Positions 1 through 5,944 of a stretch of DNA of 7,699 nt are shown here, one piece after another. The stretch comes from Lachnospiraceae bacterium (GTDB lineage Bacteria > Bacillota_A > Clostridia > Lachnospirales > Lachnospiraceae). Numbering within the stretch: the stretch's first letter is position 1; each line of letters opens with the position of its first letter. A model generated the notes under the pieces. The model made no database searches. It was not told the DNA's origin and saw only the letters and a list, made by a program, of their open reading frames with translations. The stretch lies in NCBI GenBank assembly GCA_009774655.1, contig VSOD01000202.1, forward strand, positions 1 through 7,699. Direction: 5' to 3'. The translations under genes and the position numbers were made by a program.

Positions 1-1
1 C

Positions 2-955
2 CGCGGCCGCAATGCCGCCGGCGATTACGTAGGCGGCCCCATGTATGTGTTGAAGAATGGTTTACATAACAAATATCTGGGCGGTGTTTACGCTGCCTGC
101 ACGCTGATCGCCGCCTTCGGCGTCGGCTGCACCACCCAGGCCAATTCCGTCACCCAGGCGGCCGCGGAAACCTTCCACCTGTCGCCCCATCTGGTGGGGA
201 TCGTCCTCGCCTTCCTCACCGGGACCGTGATCCTCGGCGGCGTAAAGAGCATCGCCAACATCTGCGAACGCATGGTGCCGGCGATCAGCTTCGTCTATCT
301 CTTCGGCTGCCTGCTGCTTCTGCTGCTCTATCACAAAGTACTGCCGGCCGCCTGCCTGCTGATCCTGGGAGACGCCTTTTCCTTCGGCTCCGTGGCCGGC
401 GGCATGGCGGGCGCAGCCGTCCAGCACGCCCTGCGCTACGGCATCGCCAGAGGCCTTTTTACCAACGAGGCAGGCATCGGCACCTCCGCCATCGCGGCCG
501 CCGCATCCCATGTTTCCGAGCCCCGCATCCAGGCTTATGTCTCCATGACCGCCGTATTCTGGGACACGGTAGTCATGTGCCTGGTCACCGGCATCGTCAT
601 CGTAGCCAATATGCTCTACGATCCGGCCTCCACGGCCGGCGTGGCGGAAACCGGCCTCACGGCCGCAGCCTTCCGGCACCTTCCCTATGTGGGTGACGCC
701 TTCCTGACCATCTCCCTGGCGGCCTTTGCCGTCACGACACTGATCGGCTGGTCCTATTTCGGAGAAAAAGCAACGGAATACCTTATGGGAAAAAAAGGTA
801 TTCCGCTCTACAAGCTCGGCTATATTCTGATGATCTACTTCGGTGCCATCATCCCCATGCACCTCGTCTGGGAAAGCACCGACCTGATCAATGCCATGAT
901 GGTGCTGCCCAATGTGCTCGCTCTGTTCTGCCTGCGAAAATATGTGAAAGATTAA
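2..955 (+). CDS. Alanine/glycine:cation symporter (AGCS family), 5' end cut by window edge
   Basis: Secondary transporter of the AGCS (sodium:alanine symporter) family, which imports alanine or glycine with Na+ or H+ across the inner membrane. The reading frame is open from base 2, and the residues just before the first internal Met (position 41) read GGP, giving the conserved AGCS motif GGPMYV. Position 41 is therefore not the true start; the N-terminal part lies off the window. About 318 residues are visible. Family landmarks in order are QANSV (about nt 143-157), GGVKSIANICERMVP (about 236-280), TNEAGIGTS (461-487) and GWSYFGEK (about 749-772), among several hydrophobic helices. It ends in a hydrophilic RKYVKD tail at a TAA stop. 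Only 12 bases separate it from the convergent chemoreceptor gene, with no visible terminator. The family is clear; substrate and coupling ion cannot be told from this part. Confidence 0.93.
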   Translation, partial: RGRNAAGDYVGGPMYVLKNGLHNKYLGGVYAACTLIAAFGVGCTTQANSVTQAAAETFHLSPHLVGIVLAFLTGTVILGGVKSIANICERMVPAISFVYLFGCLLLLLLYHKVLPAACLLILGDAFSFGSVAGGMAGAAVQHALRYGIARGLFTNEAGIGTSAIAAAASHVSEPRIQAYVSMTAVFWDTVVMCLVTGIVIVANMLYDPASTAGVAETGLTAAAFRHLPYVGDAFLTISLAAFAVTTLIGWSYFGEKATEYLMGKKGIPLYKLGYILMIYFGAIIPMHLVWESTDLINAMMVLPNVLALFCLRKYVKD

Positions 956-967
956 ACGCCCGGACGG

Positions 968-2245
968 TCACACCCGGAAAGCGGCCGCAATCTCCTGCAG
1001 AGAACGGCTGCTTCTCTCCATGATCGACATCTTGCGCAGGATCTCCTCGGAACCGACGTTGGTATTCTGCATCGCGCCGGCCACATGGTTGACTTCCTCC
1101 ACGATCGTATTGTTCAGGGAAGACACCGTCTGCAGGGATGCCAGCATCTCCTCGATGGACGCTCCCATCTCCTGCGCAGAAGCCCCCAGATCCGTGGCGA
1201 TCCCGTCGAAGAAGAACGCATCTTTCTGGTACTGCTCGGCGGTACTCACCATCGTGTCATAGTCGGTCATCACTTCCTCCCGCACGAACTCCAGCAGCCT
1301 GCCCGAACTGTCCTTCAAGGCCATGACAGAATCCACCACTTCGCCGATCACCTTCTGAATCTTCTCCACCGTAACCTGCGAACTCTCCGCCAGATTCCTG
1401 ACTTCCTCGGACACTACCGTAAAGCCCCTGCCCGCATCACCCGCCCGGGCCGCCTCAATGGCTGCGTTGAGCGCGATCAGATTCGTCTTGCCCGCAATCT
1501 CACCGATCTCTCTGGAAAGCGTCTTGATGACCTCGATCTTCTCCACTTCCTGCAGCGCGTGTTCCAGCTCCCCGGCCGCGCTGTGATAGACCTTCTCCGC
1601 CTGTTTCTGGGACTCTACCGTGCTCTTATAAAGCTTGTCCGCCCGGATATTGATATCCCTTGACGCATCGGCCGACTCAGACGCCTTGCAGGACACATCG
1701 TCCACCACCGTCCCGATCTCACCGCTGGCGTCACTGATACTCTGGGTCACTTCCGCCGCTTCCTGCACCTTACCGGTCAGCCCGTCCATCACCTGATCCA
1801 TCTCGTCAATCTTATTGTTCAGCTCTGCCATCTCATTGTAGGCGGCGGATGCCGTATCGGCGATGTTCGCCGCTTCCCCGCTTGTCCCGTTGATCGTCTC
1901 CCGGATCCGCTGCCTGATGGTCCTGGCTGCCTGGGACACCTCTTCTGCTTCGTCCCGGAAGCCGTCCCCCACTCCGGTGCCTGCCTCCATCCGGCTCTGT
2001 TCGCTGAAATCACCGGACGCAAACTGTTTCAGTTCCGCAATCGGCTGAAGCGCGCTGCCCAAAACCGAGGATACTGCCGCGTCGATGACCACCGTTCCCA
2101 ATACGCCGGTCAAAAGCCCCGCGCCGACCGCACTGCCGATACCCGCACTGCCGACAACTGTCGCTCCCGCCGCCGCACCGATGAAAAGAACGATAAACGC
2201 CGCCGCCGAAACCGTGGCAAGCAGCCTGCCCTTAATTGTTTTCAT
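968..2245 (-). CDS. Methyl-accepting chemotaxis protein without an extracellular sensor domain
   Basis: A 425-residue chemoreceptor. Two adjacent hydrophobic, Gly/Ala-rich segments (about residues 8-30 and 36-62) form a membrane hairpin with almost no loop, so no periplasmic-type ligand domain exists. A HAMP-like stretch follows (PIAELKQFASGDF, 68-80), then a long coiled coil and the hairpin tip at about 246-290, with the classic TNLIALNAAIEAARAGDAGRGF core that contacts CheA and CheW. Residues 354-370 contain two methylation-type sites one heptad apart, Q358/E359 and E365/E366, each flanked by small residues, suggesting CheR/CheB adaptation. The start is fixed by AGGAGG (2253-2258 on the plus strand) seven bases before ATG. 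It lies 48 bases after MATE but has a good promoter of its own. The signal is unknown; it may sense membrane state or cytoplasmic cues, or work inside mixed receptor arrays. No che genes are in the window. Confidence 0.93.
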   Translation of the reverse strand: MKTIKGRLLATVSAAAFIVLFIGAAAGATVVGSAGIGSAVGAGLLTGVLGTVVIDAAVSSVLGSALQPIAELKQFASGDFSEQSRMEAGTGVGDGFRDEAEEVSQAARTIRQRIRETINGTSGEAANIADTASAAYNEMAELNNKIDEMDQVMDGLTGKVQEAAEVTQSISDASGEIGTVVDDVSCKASESADASRDINIRADKLYKSTVESQKQAEKVYHSAAGELEHALQEVEKIEVIKTLSREIGEIAGKTNLIALNAAIEAARAGDAGRGFTVVSEEVRNLAESSQVTVEKIQKVIGEVVDSVMALKDSSGRLLEFVREEVMTDYDTMVSTAEQYQKDAFFFDGIATDLGASAQEMGASIEEMLASLQTVSSLNNTIVEEVNHVAGAMQNTNVGSEEILRKMSIMERSSRSLQEIAAAFRV

Positions 2246-2280
2246 ATGTATTCCTCCTGAACCGTCATCCTATTACGGAT

Positions 2281-2309
2281 ATTATACCTGAAATCACTTC
2301 CTGCGTCCA
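2281..2309 (-). promoter_or_regulatory. Sigma-A-type promoter for the chemoreceptor gene
   Basis: On the minus strand, a -35 box TGGACG (2304-2309, 4/6 to consensus), a 17-base spacer, and a perfect -10 box TATAAT (2281-2286). Transcription would start near 2274, leaving a leader of about 30 bases that holds the AGGAGG ribosome binding site. The -35 box and part of the spacer lie inside the last codons of the MATE gene. No flagellar sigma-D pattern was seen, so the receptor may be expressed outside the flagellar regulon. Confidence 0.55.
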
Positions 2310-3658
2310 GCCTGAGATTGACGAAATTTTGATATTTTTATGTAATAGAGATAAAAGCCTATACAGATCACGGCCGACAACAAAGACCCCAGCGGTGCCG
2401 CCCATCCCATCGGGTAAAGGGACTCCGGAAACAGCCTGCTGGCCAGCCAGGCGCCCGGGATACGGATCAGCAGGATGGCCGTGATATTATGGACAAAAGA
2501 GACCATGGATTTCTGGTCGCCGCAGAAATATCCGCTGAAACAAAAATGCACCGCCGCAAATACACAGTCATAAGCGTAGGCGCGCAGATAGTCGCATCCC
2601 GCCGCCAGCACTTCCCCGTCTCTCGTAAAGATCCCCACCAGCGTATGCGGCAGAAACTGGCTGTACAGCGCGCAGCACAGCCCCCAGCCAACCGTGACCG
2701 CCAGACTGTAATAGAGGCTCCTTCTGGCCCGGTCCGCCTTACCCGCCCCCATATTCTGGGCCGTAACGGTAGAGATGGCAGACAGAAAGGCGGAAGGCAC
2801 AAGGAACATAAACCCGATCAGCTTCTCCACGATGCCAACAGCAGCCGCCATGATCAGCCCGCGGCTGTTGGCAATCACCGTGATCACGATGAAGGCAATC
2901 TGGATCAGCCCGTCCTGCATGGCGATCGGCGTCCCCGCCTTCAGGATCCTGCCGGTCACTTCCCTGTCCAGACGAAAATCCTCCCTGCGCACGACAAAAC
3001 CCAGATTCTGCCTGCGGATCACAACAAGAGACACCGCCACACTCACCGCCTGTCCGCATACCGTACCAAGCGCTGCCCCCGCAGCCCCCATGCCGCAGGC
3101 GCCGATAAACACGAAATCCAGCGCGATATTCGTCACGCAGGCCGCCGCCACAAAGTACATCGGCCGTCTGGAATCTCCTGCCCCGCGGAAAATACCGCTG
3201 ATCACGTTATAGGCTGTGATGAGCGGTATCCCGGCAAAACAGATCAGCAGATAAAGCCTGGTCTCCTCCACCGCCTCCTGCGGCGTCAGCATCACTTTCA
3301 CGATCGGCGCCGTACACAACAGGAGCAGAGCGGTCACCGCCACCGCGAACACAGAAAAAAACAGGGCTGACGTGCCTGCCGTCTTCGCCGCTGTCTTCTC
3401 GTCCTTTGCTCCCACACACTGCCCGATCCACACTGTGGTGCCCATCACAAACCCGATAATGATCACCGTCAGCATGTGCATCACCTGACTGCCGACGGAC
3501 ACCGCCGTCGTCGTCTCCGAGCCGTTGTACAGCCCCACCACGAACAGATCCGCCATTCCGTAAAAAGTCTGCATAAAACTGGACAGCAGATAAGGCAGGG
3601 CAAACAATACCAGATTCTTCCCCACGCTTCCCTGTGTCAGATCATTCTTCCCGCTCAT
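2294..3658 (-). CDS. MATE family multidrug/toxin efflux transporter
   Basis: A 454-residue inner-membrane exporter of the MATE (NorM/DinF-like) family, which expels drugs or metabolites in exchange for Na+ or H+. Length and about twelve hydrophobic helices fit the family. The two pseudo-symmetric halves are visible: GQCVGAKDEK (79-88) in the first and QNMGAGKADRARR (301-313) in the second, plus RGAGDSRRPMYF (158-169) after helix five. An in-frame ATG at 3685 would add nine residues (MIEKEWRRK). I prefer 3658 because GGAG (3666-3669 on the plus strand) sits seven bases before it, the upstream ATG has no ribosome binding site, and the predicted transcript start (about 3694) would leave almost no leader for that ATG. 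The protein then begins MSGKNDLTQGS, typical of clostridial MATE proteins. Substrate is unknown. It follows the mscS-like gene on the same strand with its own promoter. Confidence 0.93.
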   Translation of the reverse strand: MSGKNDLTQGSVGKNLVLFALPYLLSSFMQTFYGMADLFVVGLYNGSETTTAVSVGSQVMHMLTVIIIGFVMGTTVWIGQCVGAKDEKTAAKTAGTSALFFSVFAVAVTALLLLCTAPIVKVMLTPQEAVEETRLYLLICFAGIPLITAYNVISGIFRGAGDSRRPMYFVAAACVTNIALDFVFIGACGMGAAGAALGTVCGQAVSVAVSLVVIRRQNLGFVVRREDFRLDREVTGRILKAGTPIAMQDGLIQIAFIVITVIANSRGLIMAAAVGIVEKLIGFMFLVPSAFLSAISTVTAQNMGAGKADRARRSLYYSLAVTVGWGLCCALYSQFLPHTLVGIFTRDGEVLAAGCDYLRAYAYDCVFAAVHFCFSGYFCGDQKSMVSFVHNITAILLIRIPGAWLASRLFPESLYPMGWAAPLGSLLSAVICIGFYLYYIKISKFRQSQAGRRK

Positions 3659-3665
3659 CTTCCGT

Positions 3666-3669
3666 CTCC
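3666..3669 (-). promoter_or_regulatory. Ribosome binding site deciding the MATE start
   Basis: GGAG on the minus strand, seven bases before the ATG at 3656-3658. The alternative upstream ATG at 3683-3685 is preceded by GCCTGTGTTGTA, which has no purine-rich Shine-Dalgarno match. This supports the shorter 454-residue product. Confidence 0.6.
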
Positions 3670-3700
3670 ATTCCTTTTCAATCATTACAACACAGGCTTA

Positions 3701-3729
3701 ATTTTATACGGGAATCCGTCATCCGTCAA
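3701..3729 (-). promoter_or_regulatory. Sigma-A-type promoter for the MATE gene, overlapping the mscS stop codon
   Basis: On the minus strand, a -35 box TTGACG (3724-3729, 5/6), a 17-base spacer and a -10 box TAAAAT (3701-3706, 5/6). An overlapping TATAAA is also present with poorer spacing. The TGA stop codon of the upstream mscS-like gene lies inside the -35 box. Transcription would begin near 3694, about 36 bases before the preferred MATE start, allowing MATE expression independent of the channel gene. Confidence 0.6.
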
Positions 3730-4520
3730 TCCGGCTTTTCCGGTTCGTAGTTGGAGATCGTCACTGTCTGATACGGTATCTCTATGCCGCTTTTGCCGAA
3801 TTCCCTGACAAGCGCGATCCTGATATCACTGCACGCCCGGAAGCTGTCATTCAGATTCTGCGTCCAGATGATCGTCTTCAAAGTGACTCCGTTCTGCGTA
3901 TATCCGCTTGCCGTGACGGCATTGGCCTCCGTGTTCAGAGTCAGCTCATGCTCCACACAGATGCGCCGCATGATCTCCACCGCCTTCTCGATATCCGCCC
4001 CGTACCCAATCTCTATCTCTACATAATTGCCGATATTCTCCGTGAAGTTCGTATTGATGACCACCGCCGAATCCATAACCGAATTAGGCACAATGCATGT
4101 CTCCCCGTTAAACTGATAGATGAGCGTATGCCGCAGCGTGACATCCTTCACCAGCCCCTCCGCGATCACGGTCCCGCCCTGGATCACCCTGATCTTCTCA
4201 TCCACATTGTAGGGCTTTGACATGGACAGCGAAATGCCGCTGATCACATTTCCCAGCGCCTGCTGCGCGGCAAAAGTGGCGATCGCCAGGATCAGGGAAC
4301 CGCTCTGCAAAAGCACCTTACTGATATCCTTTGTCATCTCAAACTGCTGCGCCAGACTGTAGAACGCAATGACATCAATGATCACATTGATGGCGCTCTT
4401 TGTAAAACGGAGATGAACCGCTTTTGTTTTCTGTGCTATGTACTTAAAGATCAGGCTGACCACATAATTTGAGAGCAGGATGACCACGAAGAAAAGACCG
4501 AGCTTGGACAATAAATTCAT
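3726..4520 (-). CDS. Small-conductance mechanosensitive ion channel, MscS family
   Basis: A 264-residue MscS-type channel that opens under membrane tension to release solutes during hypo-osmotic shock; E. coli MscS has 286 residues, so this is a minimal three-helix form. Hydrophobic helices lie at about 4-28, 41-60 and 66-100. The third is the pore-lining type, ending QQALGNVISGISLSMSKPYNVDEKI (given here by key residues Q86, G90, G95, P103). The beta domain follows with the family motif IVPNS (143-147), and the C-terminal domain ends with GIEIPYQTVTI (245-255), matching the GIEIPFP region of MscS. The start is supported by GGAGG (CCTCC at 4526-4530) five bases before the ATG. It is divergent from the CPBP protease gene and is followed 67 bases later by MATE. 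The family call is firm; ion preference and gating threshold cannot be judged. Confidence 0.93.
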   Translation of the reverse strand: MNLLSKLGLFFVVILLSNYVVSLIFKYIAQKTKAVHLRFTKSAINVIIDVIAFYSLAQQFEMTKDISKVLLQSGSLILAIATFAAQQALGNVISGISLSMSKPYNVDEKIRVIQGGTVIAEGLVKDVTLRHTLIYQFNGETCIVPNSVMDSAVVINTNFTENIGNYVEIEIGYGADIEKAVEIMRRICVEHELTLNTEANAVTASGYTQNGVTLKTIIWTQNLNDSFRACSDIRIALVREFGKSGIEIPYQTVTISNYEPEKPD

Positions 4521-4535
4521 TTCTGCCTCCCTTTA

Positions 4536-4552
4536 TGTTAAGATTTTGTTAA
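4536..4552 (-). repeat. 11-bp-period direct repeat resembling a PhoP box, upstream of mscS
   Basis: Read on the minus strand, TTAACA occurs twice (4547-4552 and 4536-4541) with starts exactly 11 bases apart, and the match extends to TCTTAACA in both copies. The Bacillus-type PhoP binding unit is a pair of TT(A/T)ACA repeats with 11-bp periodicity. The element sits 16-32 bases before the mscS start codon, between the candidate promoter and the ribosome binding site. Only two copies are present, and AT-rich chance is possible. Confidence 0.35.
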
Positions 4553-4568
4553 GAATCCACTTTCTTAT

Positions 4569-4597
4569 AAAATACCACAAAATCGGACGCCTGTACA
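4569..4597 (-). promoter_or_regulatory. Candidate promoter for the mscS-like gene
   Basis: On the minus strand, TGTACA (4592-4597, 4/6 to the -35 consensus), a 17-base spacer, and TATTTT (4569-4574, 4/6) preceded by TGG, which gives an extended -10. TATAAG (4564-4569) overlaps as an alternative -10. Transcription would begin near 4562, upstream of the PhoP-box-like repeat. This is weaker than the MATE and MCP promoters. Confidence 0.35.
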
Positions 4598-4680
4598 GCG
4601 GGGTATTGGCAGCTTTATCTTTTTTCCATACTGCTGCCATTCAGGCATTGAAATGACCATTCCGGGCAATTTGTAACGCA

Positions 4681-4741
4681 CCGGAACCGGTTGGCAGTAT
4701 ACTGTTTATGATCCGGAACGACAGCAAAAGCAGACTCCGGA
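4681..4741. promoter_or_regulatory. Palindrome and repeat cluster upstream of the CPBP protease gene
   Basis: Two perfect palindromes stand close together: AACCGGTT (4685-4692) and CAGTATACTG (4695-4704). The word CCGGA recurs at 4681, 4713 and 4737, twice as the palindrome TCCGGA (4712-4717, 4736-4741). The cluster ends at the candidate -10 of the protease gene, so it could bind a dimeric regulator. No regulator family is recognised from the half-sites. No other gene was found in the 251-base divergent gap. Confidence 0.3.
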
Positions 4742-4745
4742 TAAT
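4718..4745 (+). promoter_or_regulatory. Candidate promoter for the CPBP protease gene
   Basis: ACGACA (4718-4723, 4/6), a 16-base spacer and GATAAT (4740-4745, 5/6). Transcription would begin near 4752, just before a near-perfect Shine-Dalgarno sequence AAGGATGTGAT (4756-4766, one mismatch to AAGGAGGTGAT) that ends five bases before the ATG. A second possibility is TTGAAA (4648-4653) with TGTAAC (4672-4677) and an 18-base spacer. Neither is strong. Confidence 0.35.
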
Positions 4746-4771
4746 ACTCTAAAGTAAGGATGTGATATAAA

Positions 4772-5845
4772 ATGAAAGAACAAAACGAAACAACACCAAT
4801 TCTGGATCCGGCAAACACGTCAGACACAAAAAGACAGCTTCTTATTTTTATCCTTGTGGCTTACGGTGTGACTTATGCGATGGGCCTGCTGACCTGGTAC
4901 GGCAGCGTCGTATCCGCGGAGCTGAGCGCATTTCCTAATGCCCAGATGTACTATCCGGCTGCCGGCGTCATGCTGGCTTACATGATCACCCGCTGGCGGG
5001 ACGACATGCTGCCGAAGTGGTTCTTCCTGTGCTTCACACTGCTGACCATCGCCATGCTTCTGTGTGCAGTGCTCTCCGTATTCCTGCCGATGCAGCCGAC
5101 TGGCCTGAACGATCAGTCCGTGTCCATGTGGGCGGTGATAAGCCAGTATATCATAATCGGCGGCACGATTTTGTGCTGGATTCCGCTTCTGGCCTCCGGC
5201 AGGAAAAGACGTGCGGTTTACGGCCTTGGCTGGAAACAATGGAAGACTTCTCTTCTGTGTATCCTGCTTTTCCTGGCTCTGTATTTTGGCCGGGCAGCCA
5301 TCTTCTACCTTGCCGAGGGGCAGATAGACATGATCGTTAAGATCGTACAGGACCCTGCCACCTGGATTTACCTGCTCATCATGCCGATCAACTTTTTCCT
5401 CGCATTTACGCCCTTTTTCGGAGAGGAATACGGCTGGCGGTATTACCTGCAGCCCATTTTGCAGAAACGGTTCGGCCTGCGCGGCGGCGTTCTGCTTCTC
5501 GGAGTTGCCTGGGGCATCTGGCATGTTTTCCTGGACTTTTTCTTCTACACCACCCCTGACAGAGGGCTGATCATGACGCTTTCGCAGATCATCACCTGTA
5601 TCACACTTGGTATCTTCTTCGCCTGGGCGTACATGAAGACCAACAATATCTGGGTTCCCGTGATCCTGCATTATGCAAACAATAATCTTTCTGTCGTGGT
5701 AGCCAATCAATATTCTGCCGATATCCTGCAGGAACAGGCAGTGACCTGGTCCATGCTCCCCTCGCAGCTGCTCGTAAACGGAATCCTGTTCGGACTGTTC
5801 CTGTTGGCAAAGGAATTTCGGAATAAGCAGCAGGAACACACATAA
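4772..5845 (+). CDS. CPBP family intramembrane metalloprotease (CAAX/Abi type)
   Basis: A 357-residue polytopic membrane protein of the CPBP (CAAX protease and bacteriocin-processing) family, whose members cleave or modify substrates within the membrane using glutamate and histidine residues. The three family motifs are intact: EEYGWR (E218, E219, R223), WGIWH (H251) and HYANNN (H300, N304). About eight hydrophobic helices are visible, starting near residue 22 after a polar N-terminus (MKEQNETTPILDPANTSDTK). The start is supported by AAGGATGTGAT ending five bases upstream. It is a single gene, divergent from the mscS-like gene and convergent with the SEDS-like gene, closed by a strong terminator. 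No CAAX substrate, bacteriocin or pheromone gene is next to it, so the target is unknown. Roles in this family include bacteriocin self-immunity and peptide maturation. Confidence 0.9.
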   Translation: MKEQNETTPILDPANTSDTKRQLLIFILVAYGVTYAMGLLTWYGSVVSAELSAFPNAQMYYPAAGVMLAYMITRWRDDMLPKWFFLCFTLLTIAMLLCAVLSVFLPMQPTGLNDQSVSMWAVISQYIIIGGTILCWIPLLASGRKRRAVYGLGWKQWKTSLLCILLFLALYFGRAAIFYLAEGQIDMIVKIVQDPATWIYLLIMPINFFLAFTPFFGEEYGWRYYLQPILQKRFGLRGGVLLLGVAWGIWHVFLDFFFYTTPDRGLIMTLSQIITCITLGIFFAWAYMKTNNIWVPVILHYANNNLSVVVANQYSADILQEQAVTWSMLPSQLLVNGILFGLFLLAKEFRNKQQEHT

Positions 5846-5853
5846 CATATAAG

Positions 5854-5873
5854 ATAGTACAAAATAGTACAAA
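5854..5873. repeat. Perfect tandem duplication of a 10-bp unit
   Basis: ATAGTACAAA occurs twice head to tail, immediately followed by the A-tract that precedes the terminator stem. It is most likely a small slippage duplication in non-coding spacer. No function is evident. Confidence 0.6.
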
Positions 5874-5933
5874 AAAACAAAATCGGCATTTCCGAAGTCT
5901 GTATTCACTTCGGAAAATGCCGATTTATTTTTT
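5871..5933. terminator. Bidirectional intrinsic terminator between convergent genes
   Basis: A long stem is formed by 5880-5897 (AAATCGGCATTTCCGAAG) and 5908-5926, complementary except for one extra base in the right arm, with a 10-base loop. A run of six T follows on the plus strand (5928-5933), and an A run precedes the stem (5871-5877), which is a U-tract when read on the minus strand. It can therefore stop both the CPBP transcript and the padR/SEDS transcript, whose stop codon lies about 20 bases away. Confidence 0.92.
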
Positions 5934-5944
5934 ATATGCTTTCG

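Noticed and set aside
62..862. Open frame of 266 codons on the minus strand opposite the AGCS gene
   Set aside because: It is antisense to a clear transporter, its product is rich in G, D, H and Q with no recognisable domain, and long antisense frames are expected opposite GC-rich coding sequence.
2489..3370. Open frame of 293 codons on the plus strand opposite the MATE gene
   Set aside because: The predicted product is H/R/Q-rich and patternless, typical of a shadow frame opposite a membrane protein gene.
4606..4638. Inverted repeat GGCAGC/GCTGCC with a T-rich loop, as a possible terminator or attenuator
   Set aside because: The stem is only six pairs with a 19-base loop, and the T run lies in the loop rather than after the stem, so it does not fit an intrinsic terminator.
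4615..4827. 70-codon minus-strand frame in the mscS/CPBP intergenic region
   Set aside because: It overlaps the CPBP start and no domain is recognisable; it is better explained as chance in regulatory DNA.
4820..5908. Open frame of 362 codons on the minus strand opposite the CPBP protease gene
   Set aside because: The product is low in hydrophobic order and rich in H, Q, R and D, with no family resemblance. It runs through the terminator stem, and the plus strand carries intact protease motifs.
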